Positions 59,501 to 64,000 of a DNA stretch of 64,000 nucleotides are shown here, piece after piece. This stretch comes from Linyphia triangularis. Lineage: Eukaryota; Arthropoda; Arachnida; Araneae; Linyphiidae. Below the pieces are notes generated by a model, which was given only the letters and a program-made list of their open reading frames with translations, ran no database searches and had not been told where the DNA came from. The stretch is taken from contig OZ021729.1 of the NCBI GenBank assembly GCA_963978545.1, forward strand, positions 13,220,001-13,284,000, read 5' to 3'. A program made the position numbers and the translations under genes. The first letter of the stretch is position 1. Each line of letters opens with the position of its first letter.

Positions 59501-62500
59501 AGATAAATGGATTGAAGTATGGGAATAAGTTTAACATTTCAGAACTGTATAAACTTTTTTTAAATGTTTTATTTTTAGCATAAGTTAAAAGGCTTCTTTT
59601 TTAATAACTTTGAAACATATAAATTAGTGTATACAAATTTAAAAATTGGTTATTATAGAAAATATATTTTTTGTTGCTGTTCAAAATTAGTAAAGATCGC
59701 ATTTTATGCGTATTAAATAGATATTGCAACACTAAAGTGTATTTGTTTAGCATTTTTCAGCTTGTCTCTAAAATCACATGATCAGGCCTTGCAACAGGTC
59801 CCAATTTTCCCTAAAAGTCCCTAAAATTCTGTGTTTATATGAAAAAGGTCCCTTTTTTTCCATACTTTGTTTAAAATAGTTAAGAATTGTTTTATTTTGT
59901 CCGAATACTAATATTTCCGAGTTGAAATGAATATTTTTGACTGATTTTTGCATTGCTAAAAAAGCCTACGCTTGCGAGTTTGACAACCATGGAACTTGTG
60001 TACGTTCAGACTTGCCCAAACCTCTGATATTACGTCTACTTTGACCTTGGATAACCTATATTACCATGATTTACTTTAGTTTCTCAACGTTACCTCGATA
60101 TTACGTAGCTATTGCCGATATTTTCGTCTTCATGGCGGGCACTACCACCGAGATTTACGTTGTTGTGATGGTCATTTTCGTCATGTTTTGCTGATATAAT
60201 AACCATTATTTTCAAGATATGCATCGAAAATATTTCTATCGTCGAGATTTACTTTGCTGGTAATGTCAATTTCGTCTGTAATGTTTCGCTGATATAATCG
60301 CAACTATTGCAGATTTTCGTTAGTATATTAGGGTCTAATGCTGATATGTTGTTTTACCTTGAGATTTATGCTTATATTAGAATAAAAAATGCAGAGATTT
60401 GCTCCCTCATGGAAAGCACCATCGTTAATATTTACGTTGAAGTGATGGTCATTTTCACCTAGGTTTGCGCTGATGTAATAGCTAATGCCAAGATGTTTGT
60501 CGTCGTTTTTTTCTCTTTTGCATATTAGCTTAGGCTTCAGCCAAAATGTTGGTTTCAGTTTTTGGGAGTTTGAGGGGGTATTTCGACCATTGCGATCGAT
60601 GCAAATGCGCTTTACAATTATGTAGGGGGAGGGTAGGGTTTCATGCCCTTGCTTTCAAATCTGACAGTCATTTCAATCAATGTCAGACTTCTCCCAAACT
60701 TTTGCTGCCGATATCCTCTAGCGCCATTATTTACGTTGTTGTGTGGAGCTCATTTTCTCTTAACGTTATGTCGATATTATGGCAGCTATTGCCAAGATTT
60801 GTGCTGCTACAGCGGGGGCTATCTACTAGAAAAAACATTAGTGTGGTGGTCATCTCGTCGATATAATAGGCCGTTGTTTCCAATACTTACACTACACTCT
60901 TATGGCTGTCATAGAGTTGTACGCTGTTGTGAAAGTCGATTTCATTGATTGTTGCTATGATATAATCGACTCTATTGCAGAGATTTGCACTTGTACATAG
61001 GGTGCTAACACTGATATTTACGTTGATTGAGATTGATGGTCATTTTTGCTGATTGTTATACAGTTGTAACATATTAGATTTACGCTGTAGTTACCACACA
61101 AAAAAATGCCAATATTTCTGAAATTTGCTGGTACGGTGGGCATTATTGCCAATATTTACGTTATAATGATGGTTAATTTTACCCAGATTTACGTTGATGT
61201 AATAGCAGCTATTACCGAGTTTCGCGACGCCATTTTGTGGCATTCGCTGATGTGATATCCTTGTGATTAGTGCCTGTGTGGAGATCGATTTTGCAAAATG
61301 ACTAAAATTTTAATTCAATTTTGTACAAGTAAATTAGTCCCAATTGTTCTGTGTAATTTTTGTTTAGAATTGTTATTTTTACTGCAATCATAAATTGTTA
61401 AAACTAGATTTAAATAGATTCAGCTGTTTGTCAATATAGTGTTTGACTTGTGTAGTTTTTGGAAAATTTAAAAAAAAAATTACGATTTTCATGGCTTTCG
61501 CATGAAGTTCAACTTTGTTTGCTTGGGAGCCTGTACCATATCTCATTAATTTATTTTCTTGTCAAAAAGTGTTAAGTGCAATATTTAATTTTGAAGTTAA
61601 TGGTAAATGAATGTAATAGTGTAATCTCACTGAAAATTAGTTGTGGCCTTAAAAATTTAGGTCCCTAAAAGTCCCTTTTTTAAAAGAGAATTGTCCCTAT
61701 TTTCCCTAACAAAGTGCTTGTAAACTGTTGCAAGCCCTGCATGATTCAAAGCAACATTACTAATAAAAATATATCTACTACTAAAAATTTTCCAAAAAAA
61801 ATCTTCATATATAGTTACTCTATTCTCAGATATTCAGAGTATTAAAGAAATTAAAAAGAATTTTCTAAATTTCAAAACTTCCCAAAATGGGGAAATTTTT
61901 AATTTTGTGAAATAAAAAAATGTTTAATTGTTAACAGCATTTATAGAAGTAAACAAATAATTATAAAAGCGTAATTTATTGTCAACATTTTCCTTTTATC
62001 TAATTTCAGTTTTGATACTAATTTAGATATCTATTGCATTCCAGGTTTAGAAATTAGTTGTTGTTAAAAATTAGTACAGTTGCCCTCACTAATTGAGAAA
62101 TTAGTGAGGGTAACTGTGAAACTGAAATGTTACCTGCCTATTTAATTTTTTTTTTCTTTTTCTATTTTGATACACATGGTACATTTAGCTTTCAAATTAA
62201 CCTTATATTAACTTGTTAGGAGTATTGAAAATAGTTTTAAAATTGTTAAGGAATCTGATACTAAAAATAAAGATGCTTACACAAAAGTTTTTTCAGTAGA
62301 GTGATTGATTAGTAGAATAATTTGCCGGAACACATCGTAACTTGTTCTGGAGTCAACAGTTTCAAAAGACAGCTGGATCTACACTAAGGAATTGTTGAGA
62401 AAAGTTGTACTGGACCAACCTATTTGGGCTTTGTGCCTGTAGTTGGTTGTTGTTTTTGTATTTGAATTTTTTTGTAACAAATTCCGTAACTCGTTAAAAT

Positions 62501-63282
62501 TTTAAGACAATGGACGATTCACAAATTTTTTAAAAACGAGTGAAACTTGTTTATATTTCTGAAGAATTTCTTCCTGATTCCAAATATTCAAAAAAAAAAT
62601 AAAAAATTTAAATTAGTTATTTAAATATTAAGAAAAGAAAATGTCCGTAAACGTCATCCGATTGCAGTTTGATAAAAACACATTTTGGTTGCGACTTCAA
62701 AACTTCCTTCCTTAATGGTTATCTTGAGGTTTCTGCCAAGGTGTGAGTTTTTTAGACAATTGCCATATCCCGTGCTGGTTGGTGCGATTTGCAAACTGTT
62801 TTCCGCTGCTGTTTTTCAAGCCAAGTTCAGAACAAGTGACGCCACATTAGCTTCGAGCTGAATGAGTTGTATTTCCTGCTAAAATTAACCAACGAACTTA
62901 GGTTGCAAATTAAAAAAAAAAAGAAAAAAATGCAGTGAGCAGAATTTTTTATGTTTATGGCCTTTTCGAAACATTTAGAATTGAATAAAAATATGGGGGA
63001 AATGTCCATTGTCTCATTGGGCTGGGATTTCGCTGTAAAGTGCACCGATTTAGTGAAGTCATCAAGGGAACCCATCTTTCAGTTAAATCTGCGGCATTCG
63101 AAATGCTATTACAAAACTACAACTATCAAACCTTACTATAAAGTCTGCTAATCAATACGTTTTGTTTGCAGTTGTTAAAGGAGCAGCAAGACGAGGAATG
63201 GAATATTGGTAATATAGTTCATACGTTGACCAATCGTAGGTGGATGGAGAAAACAGTAGCATATGCTGAATCACATGACCAG
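38454..63282 (+). CDS. GBE1: 1,4-alpha-glucan (glycogen) branching enzyme, 5' ten exons, continues past the window
   Basis: Cytosolic enzyme that cuts an alpha-1,4 glucan chain and rejoins it by an alpha-1,6 bond, making glycogen branches. Coding segments: 38454-38554, 39716-39885, 42273-42388, 47928-48050, 48895-49039, 54089-54179, 57464-57673, 58706-58949, 59418-59516 and 63172-63282. They total 1410 nt, 470 codons, all with GT-AG introns and matching phases. Residues about 75-130 form the CBM48 module ([18 protein letters not shown]). The GH13 barrel follows. Its conserved regions are DVVHSH (274-279), GFRFDGVTS with nucleophile Asp345, the acid/base Glu400 in IAED, and AESHD (465-469) with transition-state His468 and Asp469. 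Numbering is constantly 12 behind human GBE1 in these regions, so Tyr317 corresponds to human Tyr329, the residue changed in adult polyglucosan body disease. About 230 C-terminal codons are expected to the right of the window. All catalytic motifs seen are intact. Confidence 0.97.
38555..39715. other. GBE1 intron 1
   Basis: AT-rich, GTAAGT donor and TTTTTCAG acceptor. The open frame 39211-39429 inside it is not supported by any motif. No transposable element was recognised. Confidence 0.7.
39716..39885 (+). CDS. GBE1: GBE1 exon 2
   Basis: Residues 34-91. After TTTTTCAG the frame reads [18 protein letters not shown] and continues to [15 protein letters not shown], ending A|GTATGT in phase 1. 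It contains the YKHFGVH block and the start of the CBM48 glucan-binding module. Confidence 0.97.
40114..40524. mobile_element. MITE (CAGAGTGGCCAC ends) in GBE1 intron 2
   Basis: The left end CAGAGTGGCCACAGAA and the right end GTGGCCACCCTG are inverted repeats, with subterminal CAGGGA and AGGAAA motifs repeated inside. The 5-bp string TAATA flanks both sides (40109-40113 and 40525-40529). At 411 bp it has no coding capacity. The CAGGGTGGCCAC type of end is familiar from hAT MITEs of many animals (from memory), where the duplication is usually 8 bp. Confidence 0.7.
40678..41000 (+). repeat. Tandem repeat, three units of about 113 bp, in GBE1 intron 2
   Basis: The markers ATTAGCT(ATGAACCATCC) at about 40685, 40797 and 40910 recur with CATTATTTTG..GATTCATA and GGTCAGCCAT(A)ATAAAAT blocks. 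The units are diverged by substitutions and small indels. Confidence 0.7.
42273..42388 (+). CDS. GBE1: GBE1 exon 3
   Basis: Residues 91-129. After AATTTCAG the frame reads [19 protein letters not shown] and ends PHNSTIK|GTATGT in phase 0. It is the central part of the CBM48 module. Confidence 0.97.
42810..43480 (+). repeat. Tandem array of about 190-205 bp units
   Basis: Four units (the last partial) share ATGCA(T/C)TGTTTTC..TGTTGCC(G/A)AC, then ACCAA(A/G)CAACT, then GAGATTAA(T/C)AAAG..GAAAA(C)C(G/T)AAA(G)TGCTTTAG, then a CTTTTGGACCGTACTCC-like block. The units are CpG-richer than their surroundings, and GC-rich GGCGCCGG motifs mark the unit junctions. Confidence 0.7.
43610..43790 (+). pseudogene. 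BED-like finger remnant of a hAT transposase
   Basis: One frame of a 100-codon open stretch (43490-43792) reads [20 protein letters not shown] and [15 protein letters not shown]. This is the shape of the family's first finger, (F/Y)C-x-x-C-x(2-5)-(I/L)-x-(I/H)-x-H-G-G-x-x-D-(I/V)-x-x-H-(I/V)-x-S-x-K-H. The second Cys is Tyr here, and the frame stops soon after. Inferred to be the relic of the transposase that belonged to this element. Confidence 0.6.
44225..44815 (-). repeat. Family A dispersed repeat, copy 5, in GBE1 intron 3
   Basis: Reverse-complement family A blocks in order: GTAATGAAAGTATTGC, CTCCATGTTTTGGAACATCC, GTGGCCATGAGAC, GCCTCTTAAGGTGTCCTAAAC, and at the end GTGTAATTGAAAGTTGCGC. 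It starts 37 bp after the neighbouring hAT-like element. The minus-strand open frame 44393-44806 is a by-product. Confidence 0.6.
45038..47805. mobile_element. Long palindromic element (2.8 kb) in GBE1 intron 3
   Basis: The left arm (45038 to about 45990) and right arm (about 46860 to 47805) are inverted copies of about 0.95 kb each. They share long stretches such as GGTGGGACCCGACC (left) and GGTCGGGTCCCACC (right), at roughly 90-95 % identity by eye. The left end GGGTCATTCCACATCAGATC and the RC of the right end GGCCACGTCAAATCGACC are related but not identical. TTTA flanks both ends (45034-45037 and 47806-47809), so the duplication could be TTTA or TTA. The middle (46000-46860) has no readable transposase. 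The superfamily is not assigned; a TTA duplication would suit PIF/Harbinger-like elements. Confidence 0.8.
47928..48050 (+). CDS. GBE1: GBE1 exon 4
   Basis: Residues 130-170. After TTTCTGTTAG the frame reads [20 protein letters not shown] and ends WNPPENE|GTAGGT in phase 0. The SPWA.YV and W.PPE motifs match animal branching enzymes. The acceptor lies only 122 bp downstream of the palindromic element in intron 3. Confidence 0.96.
48051..48894. other. GBE1 intron 4
   Basis: AT-rich, donor GTAGGT with a second GTAGGT 4 bp downstream (a possible +4 alternative that would break the frame). No element was recognised. Confidence 0.7.
48895..49039 (+). CDS. GBE1: GBE1 exon 5
   Basis: Residues 171-218 plus one base. 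After TCTTTAG the frame reads [20 protein letters not shown] and continues with [14 protein letters not shown] to IKNQ, ending G|GTTAGT in phase 1. YE(S/C)HVG marks the start of the catalytic barrel. The Cys in YECHVG replaces the more usual Ser. Confidence 0.97.
49554..49594. other. Perfect 17-bp stem hairpin in GBE1 intron 5
   Basis: ATCTTTAGATCAAACAC (49554-49570) and its exact reverse complement (49578-49594) enclose a 7-nt loop GAGCATT. The stem does not extend further, so it is too short for a standard pre-miRNA. Confidence 0.8.
49870..50735 (+). repeat. Imperfect tandem array, unit about 32 bp
   Basis: Units follow the pattern (A)TT(G/T)(C/T)CGAG(A)TTTGCG(A/C)(C/T)G(C/A)T.. alternating with TGATATTTACGTTGGTGTGATGGTC and ATTTTCGTCGAGTCTTGCG..GATATAATAGCT. 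The unit length varies from about 30 to 34 bp. The array resumes at 53640-53720 after the nested insertion. The same pattern fills 60030-61260 in intron 9. Confidence 0.7.
50737..53631. mobile_element. Nested hAT-like element (CAGTGGCGGATCTAG ends), 2.9 kb
   Basis: The left end CAGTGGCGGATCTAGG and the RC of the right end CAATGGCGGATTCAG are inverted repeats. A perfect 8-bp duplication GGTTGGTG lies at 50729-50736 and 53632-53639. G-rich (left) and C/G-rich (right, GCCCCCCGCGCCCCC) blocks follow the ends. Both resemble the ends of the 9136-13431 element (CAGGGGCGGATTTAG). It carries a minus-strand 'CGATTTT' repeat (about 51960-52115) and no transposase I can read. The open frame 52488-52769 overlaps repeat sequence. 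Confidence 0.9.
54089..54179 (+). CDS. GBE1: GBE1 exon 6
   Basis: Residues 219-248 plus two bases of 249. After TTCAATATAG the frame reads [20 protein letters not shown] and ends FFAAS(S)|GTATAA in phase 2. This is one of the most conserved blocks of the family. The donor GTATAA is weaker than the others. Confidence 0.96.
54658..55109. mobile_element. MITE (TAGCCAATGAGGAAC ends) in GBE1 intron 6
   Basis: TAGCCAATGAGGAACCTTCACG at the left and GCAAGTTCCTCATTGGCTA at the right give 15-bp inverted ends. The flanks CTTTACGC and CTTTGCAA share 5 of 8 positions, perhaps a worn 8-bp duplication. No coding capacity. Confidence 0.6.
55521..55934. mobile_element. MITE (CAGCGTTCCCAC ends) in GBE1 intron 6
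   Basis: CAGCGTTCCCAC on the left and GTGGGAACCCTG on the right are inverted repeats. TTGAAT flanks both (55515-55520 and 55935-55940), a 6-bp duplication. Subterminal TCATTGAAAGTCATT, GTCCTTGAAAATGCTTA and AGGTCCTTAA motifs are repeated many times on both sides, as in hAT MITEs with transposase-binding subterminal repeats. Confidence 0.78.
56030..56140 (+). repeat. Short tandem repeat (CCTAAAATTTT type) in GBE1 intron 6
   Basis: Five diverged units of about 24-26 bp with the core (C)CCTAAAATTTNAAGAATT. It has a related stretch around 55270-55400. Nothing suggests a function. Confidence 0.5.
57001..57195 (+). repeat. Direct duplication with 120-bp period in GBE1 intron 6
   Basis: 57001-57076 and 57121-57195 are nearly identical (AAATCTATCA(A/C)CAAACTTTC to GCTGTAATTCACCAAA), each preceded by CAT. 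This indicates a recent local duplication about 270 bp before exon 7. Confidence 0.85.
57464..57673 (+). CDS. GBE1: GBE1 exon 7
   Basis: Residues 249-319. After TTTCTCCTCAG the frame reads [20 protein letters not shown] and continues with [12 protein letters not shown] to SRLFDYSQ, ending CA|GTAAGT in phase 2. It contains GH13 conserved region I (DVVHSH) and Tyr317, the equivalent of human Tyr329. Confidence 0.98.
57674..58705. other. GBE1 intron 7
   Basis: AT-rich, GTAAGT donor and GTCTTCAG acceptor. TAATATATTG/TTATATTAATG repeats lie near 57745-57825. The open frame 58008-58307 is Phe/Lys-rich and unsupported. Confidence 0.7.
58706..58949 (+). CDS. GBE1: GBE1 exon 8
   Basis: Residues 319-400. 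After TTGTCTTCAG the frame reads [20 protein letters not shown] and continues through [16 protein letters not shown] to VTIAE|GTAATG in phase 0. It carries the nucleophile Asp345 and ends exactly on the catalytic acid/base Glu400, so the two catalytic residues share one exon. Confidence 0.98.
58950..59417. other. GBE1 intron 8
   Basis: Short AT-rich intron (468 bp). No element was recognised. The open frame that runs from exon 8 into it is intron read-through. Confidence 0.75.
59418..59516 (+). CDS. GBE1: GBE1 exon 9
   Basis: Residues 401-433. After TAATTTTAG the frame reads [20 protein letters not shown] and ends [15 protein letters not shown] in phase 0. The DVSGMPALC block follows the catalytic Glu directly. 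The donor GTATGG is non-consensus at +5 but the frame and homology fix it. Confidence 0.96.
59783..61739. mobile_element. hAT-like element (CAGG(C/G)CTTGCAACAG ends) in GBE1 intron 9
   Basis: CAGGCCTTGCAACAG at the left and CTGTTGCAAGCCCTG at the right are inverted with one difference. CATGAT flanks both (59777-59782 and 61740-61745). Subterminal 'TCCCTAAAAGTCCC' motifs repeat at both ends. The interior (60030-61260) is the same type of 32-bp-unit array as in the intron-5 element. No transposase is visible; the open frames 60546-60948 derive from the array. Confidence 0.8.
60030..61260 (+). repeat. Imperfect tandem array, unit about 32 bp
   Basis: The unit pattern ATTGCCGAGATTTACGTTGTTGTGATGGTC alternates with ATTTTCGTCGAGGTTTGCGCTGATATAATAGC. 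The halves are themselves related, giving a basic period of 30-34 bp. It matches the array at 49870-50735 although the host elements have different ends. Confidence 0.7.
62076..62117. other. 19-bp stem hairpin with GAGA loop in GBE1 intron 9
   Basis: ACAGTTGCCCTCACTAATT (62076-62094) pairs with AATTAGTGAGGGTAACTGT (62099-62117). All positions pair except one G-T wobble, and the loop is the four bases GAGA, a GNRA-type tetraloop. It may be the junction of an old inverted repeat. Confidence 0.8.
62299..62462 (+). pseudogene. C-terminal remnant of a retroelement reverse transcriptase
   Basis: In one frame the sequence reads RVID, two stops, [22 protein letters not shown], stop, then [12 protein letters not shown]. 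The pattern RVVDxWNxLPxxIVxxxxVNxFKxxLD is the familiar C-terminal end of reverse transcriptase proteins of non-LTR-type retroelements in invertebrates (from memory). Stops at the conserved D-x-W position and after QLDL show it is dead. It lies in GBE1 intron 9. Confidence 0.65.
63172..63282 (+). CDS. GBE1: GBE1 exon 10
   Basis: Residues 434-470. After TTTGTTTGCAG the frame reads [20 protein letters not shown] and continues to [16 protein letters not shown] in phase 0. It ends just after GH13 region IV (AESHD). The 718 bp that follow are the next intron. Confidence 0.97.
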
Positions 63283-64000
63283 GTACTTGAATCATTTCAC
63301 TCTAACTGGTCAGATTTTTGTGCATGATTGAGTAATTGATTAAATATTTTAGGTAATTTGAATTTTAAGTGTTTTGACTCGCAAATGTGTCTGCATTTTC
63401 ATAATATAATAAATATCTTAAAGGGTTCCTAATATTTTAAAGGATTTCCTAAATTAACGATAACTATTTTGCCATTTATCTAACATATCTTGTATTAAGG
63501 GCTTAGAGAGAAGTTGATGAAGTCAAAAATAGTTTGTGTTATTTAATGTACAAGAAGAAAACTTTTAGCTTAAAAAAAAAAAAATTGGTTAGATAAGAAA
63601 GAAGCTTTTAAGTGACACAGCTGATTTTTTCTAGCACAGGCAAAAAGACTAAATAATTATTTACTCAATAATTCATTTACCAGACATTTTACTTATTTTC
63701 TCGGTAAGTGTACAATATCAGCGATTACTTAGTTGCTTCTGATTAAAGCAACAGTTTGCTGCTTGGAATTTTTAATACATTGACAAATGCATTGAGTAGT
63801 TACTGACCTGTATAATATAATGTGTACCAAAGTGTAACAAATTATTTTCATTTGAAAAGTTAGGTAATTAAAAAGTGTGTTAATATTACATCAAGTCAAG
63901 TGATTGAAGATCAAAAAAATTGATAATTTATCCATTATAGAGACTTTTAACTTAAATCTAATAAAAATTAGTTTTGTGTTACATTTTTCTAAAGCAAGGA
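63283..64000. other. GBE1 intron 10 (partial)
   Basis: Begins with donor GTACTT after exon 10. AT-rich with nothing recognised. The next exon, expected to resume right after AESHDQ (human ALVGDKSLAFW region), is outside the window. Confidence 0.7.

Noticed and set aside
60546..60948. Two overlapping 100-codon plus-strand frames
   Set aside because: They lie inside the 32-bp-unit array of a transposon; frame openness follows from the repeat.
49870..61260. Regularly spaced repeats as a CRISPR array
   Set aside because: Units are contiguous and diverged with no unique spacers, and this is an animal genome.

Overview
This is an AT-rich animal nuclear window (about two-thirds A+T by eye) with one gene I can read with high confidence. 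It is the 5' two-thirds of the glycogen branching enzyme gene (GBE1) on the plus strand: ten coding exons from 38454 to 63282, 470 codons, every junction in phase, and the gene runs off the right edge. The animal-type GBE1, the very repeat-rich introns, the tRNA-derived SINEs, the Tc1 element and the many hAT-like elements suggest an arthropod, perhaps an arachnid. That placement is an inference, not a sequence match.

Layout. 1-8.7 kb holds repeats: a SINE with a 13-bp target duplication, two copies of a dispersed family (called family A here) and a 1.9-kb hAT-like element. 8.7-13.7 kb is a solo LTR split by a 4.3-kb hAT-like element. 15.08-15.40 kb is a possible terminal coding exon of an unknown minus-strand gene. 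15.5-30.6 kb is a mosaic of hAT-like elements (15492, 18238, 19633, 24387 and 28704 starts), TA microsatellites and a nearly intact Tc1-type transposon (26985-28207) with perfect 30-bp inverted repeats and a DD34E transposase broken by one frameshift. At 33009-33088, minus strand, is a short exon that reads as the start of a THAP zinc-finger domain and ends in a consensus donor. It lies head to head with GBE1.

Between the two gene starts is a 4.9-kb palindrome (33209-38110). Its outer arms are nearly identical, each carries three tandem copies of a unit of about 190 bp, and its ends contain promoter-like motifs. I consider this the most unusual object in the window. The GBE1 introns hold further elements: a second long palindrome (45038-47805, intron 3), a hAT-like element carrying a transposase zinc-finger remnant (42592-44188), a nested pair in intron 5, and an element in intron 9 (59783-61739). 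The last shares an internal array of about 32 bp per unit with the outer intron-5 element although their termini differ.

Most of the shorter open reading frames in this window are chance, antisense or repeat-derived. I see no functional tRNA, rRNA, CRISPR array or prokaryotic feature.
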